NCBI GenBank assembly: GCA_902168185.1
Contig: CABHOV010000089.1
Location: 62,001 to 126,000 of the forward strand
Reading direction: 5' to 3'
DNA from: an uncultured Bacteroides sp.
Lineage (GTDB): Bacteria > Bacteroidota > Bacteroidia > Cytophagales > Cyclobacteriaceae
Length of the DNA stretch: 64,000 nucleotides
In this document: positions 1-8,453 of the stretch, in pieces
Position numbering within the stretch: position 1 is the first letter of the stretch
Layout of the letters: the number at the start of each line of letters is the position of its first letter
Made by a program: the position numbers and the translations under genes
The notes under the pieces: generated by a model
What the model was told of the DNA's origin: nothing
The model's input: only the letters and a program-made list of their open reading frames with translations
Database searches by the model: none

Positions 1-1139
1 GAGATTGGCTGGTAAGCGCTTACGATCAGAACGCTTGTGGCAGTAACGACTCCATAGCACCACAGGTAGAGCGCCAGACTATACATTTCTTTAAACAGCT
101 TTTTGGATTAGATGATATATATTTCGGAAGCTTTGTAACCGGAGCAACGGTGTCCAACCAGGTAGGCCTCGCGTTGGGCCGTCAGTGGGTTGGTGAGCAA
201 TATGGCAAGGATTTTAGTGCTGACGGAAGCTATAACGTTTTACCAGTGAAGGTGGTGAGCGCTACACCACACTCAAGTATTCTGAAGTCCATGGCTATAT
301 TAGGCATGGGTAGAAATACACTTGTTAAAATTGACACCTTGCCTGATCGTGAAGCTATAGATATAGTGGCATTGGAAAAATATCTGCAGACCGTAAATGA
401 GCCGGTAATTATTGTTGCAAATGCAGGTACCGTGAATACAGTAGACTTCGATGATCTGGAAGCTATTGGTAAACTGAAAGCGAAATATCCTTTCTGGTTA
501 CATATAGATGCTGCCTTTGGTGGATTCGCCGCATTGTCAAAAAAATATACTCATCTCGTCCAAGGTATAAATCATGGTGACAGTATCACTATTGATGCAC
601 ATAAATGGCTGAATGTTCCGTACGATGCAGCGATGCAGTTTACGCGTCACAAGCGTATTCAATTGAAAGTATTCCAAAACAGTGCTGCGTACCTGGGTGA
701 TCCTGAACAAAGTCCCGATTATTTTCACTATACACCTGAGAACTCACGCAGGTGGCGAGCACTTCCTTCGTGGTTTACATTGAAGGCTTACGGAAGAGAA
801 GGTCATCGCGAAATTGTAGAACGTAATTGTGACACAGCATATAGTCTTGGTGAGAAGATCAAGCAATCATCTGAGTTCAGACTGCTGGCTCCCGTTCGTA
901 TGAATGTAGTTTGCTTTACGTTGAATCAGGACGGAGTGACCTTTGATGGTATACGGGCATACCTGAGCGCAATCCGTGATGATGGTCGGGCATTCTTTAC
1001 CCCAACGCTTTATAAAGGCGTGCCTGCCATCCGTGCTGCCATTTCAAACTGGCAAACAACGGAGGCCGATATTCAACTCGCATTTGATGTGCTTACAGAA
1101 GTGTATCAAACGCAAAAGCACACTTTGATACCTGCGTAA
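1..1139 (+). CDS. Pyridoxal-phosphate-dependent decarboxylase (C-terminal part)
   Basis: The gene enters from the left edge: the frame is open from base 3 with no start, and the GTG at 150 is internal because family-like sequence (including an FVTGATVSNQ segment) precedes it. The group II decarboxylase core is visible: HIDAAFGG, whose Asp contacts the pyridine nitrogen, and DAHKWLNVPYD, whose Lys forms the Schiff base with PLP. This family removes the alpha-carboxyl group of amino acids such as aromatic amino acids, glutamate or diaminobutyrate. The substrate cannot be read from the visible part. About 379 residues lie in the window, so roughly 80-100 N-terminal residues are missing. It is followed by a 165-base gap before ilvE. 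Confidence 0.88.
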   Translation, partial: DWLVSAYDQNACGSNDSIAPQVERQTIHFFKQLFGLDDIYFGSFVTGATVSNQVGLALGRQWVGEQYGKDFSADGSYNVLPVKVVSATPHSSILKSMAILGMGRNTLVKIDTLPDREAIDIVALEKYLQTVNEPVIIVANAGTVNTVDFDDLEAIGKLKAKYPFWLHIDAAFGGFAALSKKYTHLVQGINHGDSITIDAHKWLNVPYDAAMQFTRHKRIQLKVFQNSAAYLGDPEQSPDYFHYTPENSRRWRALPSWFTLKAYGREGHREIVERNCDTAYSLGEKIKQSSEFRLLAPVRMNVVCFTLNQDGVTFDGIRAYLSAIRDDGRAFFTPTLYKGVPAIRAAISNWQTTEADIQLAFDVLTEVYQTQKHTLIPA

Positions 1140-1304
1140 ACATGTATCAGCAAAAACATAAATATGAAACTGCAATCTTTACAAAATTAAGTTTGCTCTT
1201 TTACAGGAATACAAAAGATTTAAGGCTTGTGATAGAAAATATACTCGCAGGCAGGGATATGTCAGCAATAATTAGGAAATTTCACCCTGTAACTCTTTAA
1301 TATC

Positions 1305-2378
1305 ATGACAACTTTAACGACTTCAATCCCAGTGCAGCGTATTGCGAAATCGAGAATCAAAGAAGTTGATTTCAATAACCTGGAATTCGGAAAATACATT
1401 GCTGACCACATGGTGGTCGCAGATTTTAAAGATGGTAAATGGCATGAGCCTGCAATTTTTCCATATGGTGATATGCTCATGAGTCCCGCGATGCTTTCAC
1501 TTCATTATGGTCAGGCAGTATTCGAAGGGATGAAAGCCTTCTTCATGAATGATGGTAACATCAATATATTTCGTCCGCAGAAACACCATGCGCGTTTCAA
1601 CAGATCACTCGATCGTATGTGCATGCCGCAGATCAGCGAAGAAGCTTTTATTCAGTCGCTGCGCGCGTTGATTGAACTCGATAAGGATTGGATCCCTACC
1701 AGCGAAGGATCTTCATTCTATATTCGTCCATTCATGTTTGCTTACGAAGCAAGACTCGGTGTTAAAGTTGCCGATCATTTCAAATTTATAATTATCAATA
1801 GCCCTGTAGCTGCATATCAGGCGAAACCATACCGTTTGAAAGTAGAAGATACATACGTACGTACTGCTGAAGGAGGTACTGGCTTTGCTAAATGTGCCGG
1901 TAATTATGGAGGAGCATTTTATCCTACACAGATTGCACGTGAAGAAGGCTTCGATCAAATTCTTTGGACGGATCACAAAGAACACAAGTATATAGATGAG
2001 GTTGGTATGATGAACGTGATGTTCGTGATCAACGGAAAACTCGTCACACCTATATTGACAACAGCCATTCTCGATGGTATTACACGTGACACAATTTTAA
2101 CGCTTGCAAAGGATATGGGCGTTACTGTTGAAGAACGTAAAGTAAGCATCGATGAAATTGAAGCTGGCTTGAAAGATGGTTCAGTAACAGAAGCTTTCGG
2201 AACAGGTACCGCTGCCGTTGTAGCTCCGATTGCTGTGATCAAGATCAAAGGGAATGATTTAATTATACCAGAGGCCGGACCGGATAGCTTCCAGCTTCGT
2301 GTGAAGAAAAAATTAAATGATATCCGTATGGGTGTTGAACCCGACAAGCACGGATGGAATTATATCATTCACGTTTAA
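1305..2378 (+). CDS. ilvE: Branched-chain amino acid aminotransferase
   Basis: At 357 residues this has the length and sequence of the fold-type IV branched-chain aminotransferase. It interconverts Leu, Ile and Val with their 2-oxo acids, using 2-oxoglutarate/glutamate and PLP in the cytosol. Visible landmarks are LHYGQAVFEGMKAF near residue 65, the RPFMFA substrate-pocket strand, GFAKCAGNYGG holding the PLP lysine, and the GTGTAA phosphate-binding turn near residue 300. The ATG at 1305 gives the expected N-terminal arm. No other ilv or leu genes lie nearby. It appears to be transcribed alone, with a terminator-like hairpin at 2487-2539. Confidence 0.95.
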   Translation: MTTLTTSIPVQRIAKSRIKEVDFNNLEFGKYIADHMVVADFKDGKWHEPAIFPYGDMLMSPAMLSLHYGQAVFEGMKAFFMNDGNINIFRPQKHHARFNRSLDRMCMPQISEEAFIQSLRALIELDKDWIPTSEGSSFYIRPFMFAYEARLGVKVADHFKFIIINSPVAAYQAKPYRLKVEDTYVRTAEGGTGFAKCAGNYGGAFYPTQIAREEGFDQILWTDHKEHKYIDEVGMMNVMFVINGKLVTPILTTAILDGITRDTILTLAKDMGVTVEERKVSIDEIEAGLKDGSVTEAFGTGTAAVVAPIAVIKIKGNDLIIPEAGPDSFQLRVKKKLNDIRMGVEPDKHGWNYIIHV

Positions 2379-2486
2379 TCTTGCCTTACCGGACAATGTA
2401 TTAAACATTTCCGGAAGAGCTCGTGGTGAGGTTGAAATATATACTTGCTAAATATAGTTTAAAATAAATTTAAGAAATTGCCTAAG

Positions 2487-2539
2487 CCTCATCCAGATAC
2501 TTTCCTTTCAGGGAAGTTGCACGGATGAGGTTTCTTTTT
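2487..2539 (+). terminator. Rho-independent terminator after ilvE
   Basis: An outer stem CCTCATCC (2487-2494) pairs with GGATGAGG (2523-2530). It encloses a second stem of ACTTTCC (2499-2505) and GGGAAGT (2511-2517). The outer stem is followed by TTTCTTTTT. The hairpin covers the first possible ATG of the next open frame (2525), which is one reason to start the oxidoreductase at 2552. Confidence 0.7.
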
Positions 2540-2551
2540 GAAACTGATTTT

Positions 2552-3568
2552 ATGTTCGCATCCAAAAAAAGAGCTGTCCTTTTTAAAGGCAAAGATTATC
2601 CGGTAGAAGTTCTGGAATTTAAAAAGCCGCGATTGGTAAAAGATCAAGTGCTGATTCGCATGCATTATGCTGCGCTCAACCATCGCGATCTGTGGGTGAT
2701 CAAAGAACAAGCACAGCATTTTCCGGATGGAATTGTATTGGGTTCGGATGGTTGTGGTGTTATTGAAGATGTAGGAGAAGATGCAGATCCAATGTTAGTG
2801 GGATTGGAAGTTGTGATCAATCCAAGTTTGGACTGGGGTGATAATCCGATCGTGCAAGGTGACAGGTTTAGAATTCTCGGCTTCCCGGATAACGGAACCT
2901 TCAGTGATTATCTGGCGATCTCGAAGAAATATATATTTGAAAAGCCCGAGCATCTCACCTTCGAAGAATCAGCAGCCGTACCGTTGTCTGGACTTACTGC
3001 TTATCGCGCATTGTTCTCCAAAGCAAGATTGCGCTCCAAAGAAAAAGTATTAATCACAGGGATAGGAGGTGGAGCAGCGTTGTGGGCATTGCAATTTGCT
3101 GCTGCCTATCAGGCGCGGGTATATGTAACCTCCGGCTCAGACGAAAAAATAGAAAAGGCAAAGAGGCTTGGAGCGCTTGGTGGTTTTAACTATAAGGATC
3201 CGGAGTGGGCAACCAAGGCGCAGAAAGAAACCGGAGGCTTCGATATTATTATTGACAGTGCTGGTGGCGAGCAATTCAATAAACTCATTGAGCTTGCCTT
3301 GCCCGGTGGAAGAATTGTAAACTTCGGACGCACGGCCGGTAACATCACCGAAGTAGCTACGCGATTGCTCTATTGGAAACAACTTTCTGTTCTCGGTACA
3401 ACCATGGGAACACGAGATGAATTTTTATCGATGCTGGATTTTATTGAAGGCAGGAAAATTAAGCCTGTTATCGACCAGGTATATTCTATCGATCAGGTAA
3501 ATGAAGCTTTCCAACGGATGGAAAACAGCGATCAGTTTGGCAAGATTGTATTAAAAATTGCCCGGTAA
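2552..3568 (+). CDS. Zinc-binding-type medium-chain alcohol dehydrogenase/quinone reductase family protein
   Basis: This is an oxidoreductase of the medium-chain dehydrogenase/reductase superfamily, 338 residues from the chosen ATG. The GroES-like half carries HYAALNHRDLWV and VLGSDGCGVIEDVG. The Rossmann half carries LITGIGGGAALWALQFA and binds NAD(P)H. The structural-zinc cysteine lobe seems to be absent and the usual catalytic Cys/His pair is not evident, so a zinc-independent quinone or enoyl reductase is more likely than a classical alcohol dehydrogenase. The earlier ATG at 2525 lies inside the terminator hairpin. The GNAT gene follows four bases after the stop, suggesting co-transcription. 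The substrate is unknown. Confidence 0.85.
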   Translation: MFASKKRAVLFKGKDYPVEVLEFKKPRLVKDQVLIRMHYAALNHRDLWVIKEQAQHFPDGIVLGSDGCGVIEDVGEDADPMLVGLEVVINPSLDWGDNPIVQGDRFRILGFPDNGTFSDYLAISKKYIFEKPEHLTFEESAAVPLSGLTAYRALFSKARLRSKEKVLITGIGGGAALWALQFAAAYQARVYVTSGSDEKIEKAKRLGALGGFNYKDPEWATKAQKETGGFDIIIDSAGGEQFNKLIELALPGGRIVNFGRTAGNITEVATRLLYWKQLSVLGTTMGTRDEFLSMLDFIEGRKIKPVIDQVYSIDQVNEAFQRMENSDQFGKIVLKIAR

Positions 3569-3572
3569 TTTT

Positions 3573-4019
3573 ATGGATATCGTGAAACAACAAACCATCG
3601 ATGGGTTTACATTCAGCTCCGATCGTACACGTATAGATATACCGTATGTTCATAAGGTTGCTTCAACGCAACTATATTGGGCAAAAGGAATTCCGCTTGA
3701 GACAGTAGAACGATCTATCGAAAACTCGTTATGCTTTGGAGTATATACAGCGAATCAGCAAATAGGTTTTGCTCGATTGGTGACAGATTATGCAACGTTT
3801 GGTTATCTGGCGGATGTTTTCATTGATGAACAGTATCGTGGAAAAGGTCTTTCGAAACAACTGATGGAATTTATCTTTGACATAGAAGAGTTGAAAACCT
3901 TCAGACGTATGATATTGGTAACGCGCGATGCACACTCACTTTACCAACGCTATGGGTTTACTTTATTAAACACACCCGAAACCTATATGGAATTGCATCG
4001 CCCGAATGTATATAGTTAG
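3573..4019 (+). CDS. GNAT family N-acetyltransferase
   Basis: A 148-residue single-domain acetyltransferase. The acetyl-CoA pyrophosphate loop is visible in DVFIDEQYRGKGLSKQLMEF (R/Q-x-x-G-x-G/A type), and a C-terminal YQRYGFTLL strand is typical of the fold. The open frame could begin at a TTG at 3558, but ATG 3573 is clear of the upstream stop and matches the family's N-terminus. It sits directly behind the oxidoreductase and 21 bases before a second GNAT gene, so the two are probably co-transcribed. The acceptor substrate cannot be inferred. Confidence 0.88.
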   Translation: MDIVKQQTIDGFTFSSDRTRIDIPYVHKVASTQLYWAKGIPLETVERSIENSLCFGVYTANQQIGFARLVTDYATFGYLADVFIDEQYRGKGLSKQLMEFIFDIEELKTFRRMILVTRDAHSLYQRYGFTLLNTPETYMELHRPNVYS

Positions 4020-4040
4020 TTTATTTCAAATCCCATTACC

Positions 4041-4448
4041 ATGCCCTCCATTCAATACCACTACAACCGTACGATTTCTGATGATCAGTTTATAGATGTG
4101 CTAAAGCGATCTACGCTTGCCGAGCGAAGACCGGTGGACGATGCGGATCGTATCAACCTTATGTTGAAGCACGGTAATATACTCATTACAGCCTGGGATG
4201 GCGACAAGCTCGTTGGTATTTCGAGAGCACTCAGCGATTTCTCGTTTTGTTGTTACCTGTCCGATCTCGCAGTAGACGAAGCGTATCAGAAACAAGGTAT
4301 AGGAAAAGAGTTGATAAAAAGAACGCATGATGTATCCGGTGCGAGTACAACGCTCATCCTGTTGGCTGCTCCTAAAGCCGTAAATTACTATCCCAGAATT
4401 GGTATGGAGCGAAATACAGAATGCTTTATCATTCCCAGAACACGCTGA
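4041..4448 (+). CDS. GNAT family N-acetyltransferase
   Basis: A 135-residue acetyltransferase with the acetyl-CoA loop YQKQGIGKELIKR and the preceding LSDLAVDEA strand. It ends with YYPRIGMERN, the usual GNAT C-terminal strand. The similarity to the preceding GNAT protein lies in the fold motifs rather than the whole sequence, so a recent duplication is not obvious. The substrate is unknown. A downstream open frame overlaps its 3' end, but that gene most likely starts at 4480, beyond this stop. Confidence 0.85.
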   Translation: MPSIQYHYNRTISDDQFIDVLKRSTLAERRPVDDADRINLMLKHGNILITAWDGDKLVGISRALSDFSFCCYLSDLAVDEAYQKQGIGKELIKRTHDVSGASTTLILLAAPKAVNYYPRIGMERNTECFIIPRTR

Positions 4449-4479
4449 TCCTTATCTATACATTAAAATATATATTCCT

Positions 4480-5121
4480 ATGGAAAAATTCTCCATTACC
4501 GATAAAACCGAAATTACGCGTTTACCAAAGCGTGGGGTATATGATAAGGAAACTGTATATAGCATCCTCGATGAGGCGATGTTCTGTACACTTGCGTATG
4601 TACGCGATGGACAGCCATTTCAAATTCCAACAGGCTTTTGCAGGATAGACAATAAACTATATATACACGGTTCGGTAGGAAGTTTCTACATGCGCGAACT
4701 TGCAGAAAAGAAATTACCGGTATGCATAAGTGTAACGTTTATGGATGGATTGGTGCTGGCGCGTTCGGCATTTCATCATTCGGTGAATTATCGTTCAGTG
4801 GTTGTTTTTAGTGAGGCTACCAAGGTGGAAGATCAGGGCGAACTATATACCGTGCTCGAAGTTTTTACCAACAAGCTGCAGCCTGGCCGTTGGGATGATG
4901 TACGTAAACCTGATGCAGGTGAGTGGAAGGCTACCATGGTGTTATCATTTGATATACTGGAGGCATCTGCCAAGGTTCGAACAGGTGGGCCGAAAGATGA
5001 TGATGAAGATTATAATCTGGATATATGGGCTGGTGTAGTGCCGCTGAAAACAGAAAGAAAGGAACCTATACCGGATGACGTGTTGAAACCAGGAATAGCG
5101 TTGCCTGATTATCTAAAATGA
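4480..5121 (+). CDS. Pyridoxamine 5'-phosphate oxidase-family flavoprotein
   Basis: The 213-residue protein begins MEKFSITDKTEITRLPKRG and has the split-barrel FMN-binding fold of the PNPOx-like family. The conserved N-terminal segment is RLPKRGVYDKETVYSILDEA, followed by the barrel strands FCTLAYV, QIPTGF and LYIHGSVGSFYM. Members bind FMN or F420-like cofactors, and many have no known substrate. The frame is open from 4399, but that would overlap the previous gene by 50 bases; ATG 4480 is preferred. True PdxH activity is unlikely because the C-terminal PLP-binding region of PdxH is not recognisable. Confidence 0.85.
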   Translation: MEKFSITDKTEITRLPKRGVYDKETVYSILDEAMFCTLAYVRDGQPFQIPTGFCRIDNKLYIHGSVGSFYMRELAEKKLPVCISVTFMDGLVLARSAFHHSVNYRSVVVFSEATKVEDQGELYTVLEVFTNKLQPGRWDDVRKPDAGEWKATMVLSFDILEASAKVRTGGPKDDDEDYNLDIWAGVVPLKTERKEPIPDDVLKPGIALPDYLK

Positions 5122-5187
5122 ACAACAAATATATTCGTAAGACTCTCTGGAGTTCCCTGCGATATATAATTTCATTCGTTAAAAAAG

Positions 5188-5218
5188 ATCCGCGTTTATC
5201 TGTGATAGTCTGCGGGCG
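5188..5218 (+). repeat. Degenerate copy of the TCTGCG interspersed repeat
   Basis: The words CCGCGTTTATCTGTGATAG and TCTGCGGGCG resemble the 5' half of the repeat seen at 9714, 10482 and 42072. The copy is short, lacks the downstream arm of the hairpin, and may be a decayed remnant. Confidence 0.35.
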
Positions 5219-5246
5219 ATAAAATACAATAACTGAAATATAGACT

Positions 5247-5636
5247 ATGAGAATAGACCATCTCGCTATCTGGACGCACGACCTTGAAAAAATGAGAGTT
5301 TTTTACGAAAAGTATTTCAACGTTACTGCCGGTGAGAAATACATCAATCCAAAAAAGAACTTTGAATCTTATTTTTTAAATTTTGAAAACGGCTGCCGGT
5401 TAGAAATCATGAAGATGCCTAATATTCCGGCAAGTGAAAATGATGTCTACAAACAATTCACCGGGCTCATTCATTTTGCTATATCTACCGGAAGCAAAGA
5501 ACAAGTAAATACACTCACCGAACAACTCCGCGCAGATGGTTATGAAATAGTGGGCGAACCTCGCACAACGGGAGATGGTTATTACGAAAGTGTAGTACTG
5601 GATCCCGAAGGAAATCGCATCGAAATAACTGAATAG
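5247..5636 (+). CDS. VOC family (glyoxalase/bleomycin-resistance fold) protein
   Basis: A 129-residue single vicinal-oxygen-chelate domain with two beta-alpha-beta-beta-beta units. The first is MRIDHLAIWTHDLEKMRVFYEKYF, with a metal-ligand His in DHLAIW. The second runs from LIHFAIS to VVLDPEGNRIEITE, giving a second His and a terminal Glu as likely ligands. Members include glyoxalase I, dioxygenases and fosfomycin or bleomycin resistance proteins. This one cannot be assigned further. It stands alone, with 125 bases upstream that hold only a degenerate repeat. Confidence 0.88.
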   Translation: MRIDHLAIWTHDLEKMRVFYEKYFNVTAGEKYINPKKNFESYFLNFENGCRLEIMKMPNIPASENDVYKQFTGLIHFAISTGSKEQVNTLTEQLRADGYEIVGEPRTTGDGYYESVVLDPEGNRIEITE

Positions 5637-5759
5637 AAAACCAATACGATGCTTCAAAGGCCCTGTGGTACACCACTGATCACAGATCATACATCGCATG
5701 GTTAATTTTTTGTATTTTCAACCCGTAAAATTGGATTTCAAATCTTACAGTATCAGCGT

Positions 5760-6167
5760 ATGTCCCAAACCCGCAGAACATTCATCGCCAGCGCAGCTGT
5801 ATTAACAGCCGGTGTGGCTTCAGGTATGTCATTAACATCTATGGAAACAAAAAGCAAAAAACAACTCGCACACCACGTATTCTTCTGGTTGAAGAACCGT
5901 GACTCCAAGGAAGATCTGAATAAGCTCCTGGAAGGTCTTAACACACTAAAGAAAATTGAAACCGTACGCAGTATATATATAGGCGTGCCGGCCAGTACAG
6001 AAAAGCGCGATGTAGTCGATAACAGCTATAGCGCTTCTGAATTAATTTTCTTTGACGATGTAGCCGGTCAGGATGTTTACCAGGTTCATCCTATTCACAA
6101 AAAGTTTGTAGAGAACTATTCGCATTTGTGGGAGAAGGTTATTGTATATGACTCTATAGATGTATAG
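5760..6167 (+). CDS. Tat-exported Dabb (stress-responsive alpha/beta barrel) protein
   Basis: A 135-residue protein opening with a twin-arginine signal, [17 protein letters not shown], which suggests export of a folded protein. The mature part, from about residue 35 ([12 protein letters not shown]), matches the small Dabb ferredoxin-like barrel. It retains the typical HHVFFWLK first strand and the [14 protein letters not shown] segment. The family forms dimers and the function of exported members is largely unknown. The gene is convergent with the next one, and a strong hairpin lies between them. Confidence 0.8.
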   Translation: MSQTRRTFIASAAVLTAGVASGMSLTSMETKSKKQLAHHVFFWLKNRDSKEDLNKLLEGLNTLKKIETVRSIYIGVPASTEKRDVVDNSYSASELIFFDDVAGQDVYQVHPIHKKFVENYSHLWEKVIVYDSIDV

Positions 6168-6172
6168 TAGCC

Positions 6173-6228
6173 ACTGGCTTCAGGTTTCAGGAAGCTGGTA
6201 TAGATCAGCACTGAAATCTGAAGCCGGT
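6173..6228 (+). terminator. Long hairpin between convergent genes (terminator-like)
   Basis: ACTGGCTTCAGGTTTCAG (6173-6190) pairs along its full length, allowing G-U pairs, with CTGAAATCTGAAGCCGGT (6211-6228). The loop is 20 bases and ATTTTATT follows. The T-tract is weak on the plus strand and absent on the minus strand, so termination efficiency is uncertain. Confidence 0.55.
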
Positions 6229-6234
6229 ATTTTA

Positions 6235-6804
6235 TTACTTCTTTCTGATGGTACATCCCACAGGACGTACCTCCGTTGTTTGAATGCCTTGATTGGCCAG
6301 CATAATATCAATTGCATCTTTCAGGTGATGGTGACGAACGTCTGCTTCCACCTGGGCATTGTCGTCAATCGCACCTTTATAGACTACCGAAAATTTTCCG
6401 CCTTCATTCTTTAATAAATATACTGCAGGACTTTTCGTAGCACCCAGTGCAGTCATTAAGGTTTGATCTTTATCGGCCAGGTATGGCAACGTGATGCCTG
6501 CCTGCTGTGCTTTCCGGGTCATGGCATCCGCAGACTCATTAGCATCAACATGTGAATTCACCAACAGCACAGGAACCTTATCCGCATAGTCACGTGATAA
6601 TTTATTGATACGCGCACGATAATATTCATCATACGGACAAGCATTGCTGGTAAAGATGATTACAATTCCAGAGCATGAAGGATATGTACCCAATGACACT
6701 GTATTTCCATTCAACACATTTACCAATTTGAAATCCTGTACAGGTTGTGCTTTTGCAACAAAACAAGCAACCAGTATGAACCATAGTCCGATGAGTTTTC
6801 TCAT
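6235..6804 (-). CDS. Exported thioredoxin-fold protein (NxCPY redoxin type)
   Basis: A 189-residue protein with a cleavable signal peptide ending at about AKA-Q. The thioredoxin fold carries TSNACPYDEYYRARI in place of the classical CxxC, as in the family with an N-x-CPY motif, and a cis-proline segment KSPAVYLL near residue 130. Only the Cys of CPY and an earlier Cys (PSCSG) are available, so it may act as a one-Cys reductase or peroxiredoxin-like protein in the periplasm. Its start overlaps the end of the phosphopantetheinyl transferase by 4 bases, so the two are probably translationally coupled. Confidence 0.8.
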   Translation of the reverse strand: MRKLIGLWFILVACFVAKAQPVQDFKLVNVLNGNTVSLGTYPSCSGIVIIFTSNACPYDEYYRARINKLSRDYADKVPVLLVNSHVDANESADAMTRKAQQAGITLPYLADKDQTLMTALGATKSPAVYLLKNEGGKFSVVYKGAIDDNAQVEADVRHHHLKDAIDIMLANQGIQTTEVRPVGCTIRKK

Positions 6805-7436
6805 GACGCGTTACGTTTAGTATATACCACTACAAAGTTTGGATAAACCTTGTAGTATAAAGGTATTATCGTTTCTACATCTTTGACAATAATGCTGCCA
6901 AGAATGTTACCCTCAGATTCCCGTGAAAAAGGGCTTATAATCAGGTTTTCTGCCAAGGTAAGATCTTTTTTGCCGTATACTTTTATCAAGGCTTCCTTTG
7001 CACACCAATAGATACAGAGTTTTGTAATATCACTGCCGGCATCTTTCAACTCATCATGTCGGAATACCCGTGGGGCTATACGCAGAAGTTTTTCTTTAGG
7101 CTGCTCAAGATCTATACCGGTTGGAGGTTCGCGATCTACAAGCGCAGTTACATACGGATACGAATGACTTAGTGAGAGCTGGTAGTCGTAGGCCTTGGGA
7201 AAAGGTTTTCCAAATTCATCTTTCACAATACCTTTAAAGGTTAGCCCGAGTTGCTCAAGTATAGCCTTTACAACAACACGACCTGCAAGCCACTCCATTC
7301 GTTTTTTAGGATTATGCACAGAGGCCGGGATGGGATCAACGGCTCCGATCATCTTCCGCAGTTCATCTTCATCCTCTTCAATTTTCCATAACGCCCTGCC
7401 GCGGTCTTTGGTAATCTCTATTTCTTCTAATGCCAT
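6801..7436 (-). CDS. 4'-phosphopantetheinyl transferase superfamily protein
   Basis: The enzyme transfers the phosphopantetheine arm of coenzyme A to a serine of acyl or peptidyl carrier proteins. At 211 residues it is Sfp/Gsp-like rather than the short AcpS type. The motifs are LAGRVVVKAIL, the Mg-binding GIDLEQPKEKLLRIAPRVF, and WCAKEALIKVYGKKD, the W-x-x-KEA-x-x-K signature. No polyketide or peptide synthetase gene lies in the window, so the carrier-protein target is unknown. It is transcribed together with the downstream redoxin gene. Confidence 0.9.
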   Translation of the reverse strand: MALEEIEITKDRGRALWKIEEDEDELRKMIGAVDPIPASVHNPKKRMEWLAGRVVVKAILEQLGLTFKGIVKDEFGKPFPKAYDYQLSLSHSYPYVTALVDREPPTGIDLEQPKEKLLRIAPRVFRHDELKDAGSDITKLCIYWCAKEALIKVYGKKDLTLAENLIISPFSRESEGNILGSIIVKDVETIIPLYYKVYPNFVVVYTKRNAS

Positions 7437-7532
7437 TCAGGTATACCTTCTTTACAGTTCGGTGTTTTCGGATTTAAGCATTTTATTTTAAAAACATCCC
7501 TGAAAGTTAGAACTTTGCCGTTTAATTCAAGG

Positions 7533-8441
7533 ATGTCGAAGATAGAAGTAATAAAACGTCATACACTCCGGGGGCATAACGACTGTGTCTATACCCTGGC
7601 ACGTTCGGGCAACGACAATCTTTTTTTCTCGGGAGCAGGCGATGGCATGGTGGTGGCATGGAATTTAAGCGATCCTGAAAACGGTGAGCTGATTGCTAAA
7701 CTTCCCAATTCAGTATATGCTTTACATCATCATGCGCCAAGTAACTTCCTGGTAGCAGGTCATAACTATGAAGGCATTCATGTATTGGACTGGGAGAATA
7801 AAACAGAAGCAGCATCGTTACAATTAACCAAGGCATCGATCTTTGATATACAGTCAAGCCATGATGACGTGTTTGTGGCAACGGGTGACGGCACTGTAAT
7901 AAAAATAGCGCTGTCCTCTATGAGTATATTGACAAAAGATCAGTCCTCTGAAAAAAGTGCGCGCACCATCGCGATCCATCCCATCAATGGAGACATCGTA
8001 GTGGGCTATAGCGATCACTATATCCGGGTGTTTGATACTAACCTGCAATTGAAACACGCCTGGCAGGCGCACGCTAACTCTATATTTACCATTCGCTATA
8101 CTCCGGATGGACATTTTTTGATGAGTGGCTCACGCGATGCAAGGTTAAAAGTTTGGGATGTTAACAACCAGTATATCCAGGCAGCCGAAGTGGTAGCGCA
8201 CCTATATGCGATAAATCACATCGATTTTAGCCCGGATAACAAACATTTCGTAACTTGTAGCATGGATAAGTCCTTAAAAGTGTGGAAGTTGGATGAGCTC
8301 AGGCTGCTCAAGGTCATCGACCGGGCGCGGCATGCAGGGCATGGAACTTCCGTGAATAAAGTTTTATGGACCAACTATGAGAATCAACTGGTAAGTGCCA
8401 GTGATGATCGCACTATTTCCGTCTGGAATATCATTTTTTAA
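7533..8441 (+). CDS. WD40 repeat protein
   Basis: A 302-residue protein made almost entirely of WD40 blades, about seven, predicting one beta-propeller. Clear blades include HTLRGHNDCVYTLARSG with VVAWNL, HANSIFTIRYTPDGHFLMSG with LKVWDV, and HLYAINHIDFSPDNKHFVT with LKVWKL. The last is KVLWTNYENQLVSASDD with ISVWNI. There is no signal peptide, so it is cytosolic and probably a protein-interaction scaffold. The frame opens at a TTG (7515), but ATG 7533 is preferred. It lies 12 bases upstream of the DivIVA-like gene, suggesting an operon. Confidence 0.9.
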   Translation: MSKIEVIKRHTLRGHNDCVYTLARSGNDNLFFSGAGDGMVVAWNLSDPENGELIAKLPNSVYALHHHAPSNFLVAGHNYEGIHVLDWENKTEAASLQLTKASIFDIQSSHDDVFVATGDGTVIKIALSSMSILTKDQSSEKSARTIAIHPINGDIVVGYSDHYIRVFDTNLQLKHAWQAHANSIFTIRYTPDGHFLMSGSRDARLKVWDVNNQYIQAAEVVAHLYAINHIDFSPDNKHFVTCSMDKSLKVWKLDELRLLKVIDRARHAGHGTSVNKVLWTNYENQLVSASDDRTISVWNIIF

Positions 8442-8453
8442 ACTTTAGTAATT

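Noticed and set aside
1141-1304. Possible amino-acid leader peptide upstream of ilvE
   Set aside because: A 13-codon frame (MSAIIRKFHPVTL) contains Ile, Val and Leu, but there is no run of such codons and no terminator hairpin between it and ilvE.
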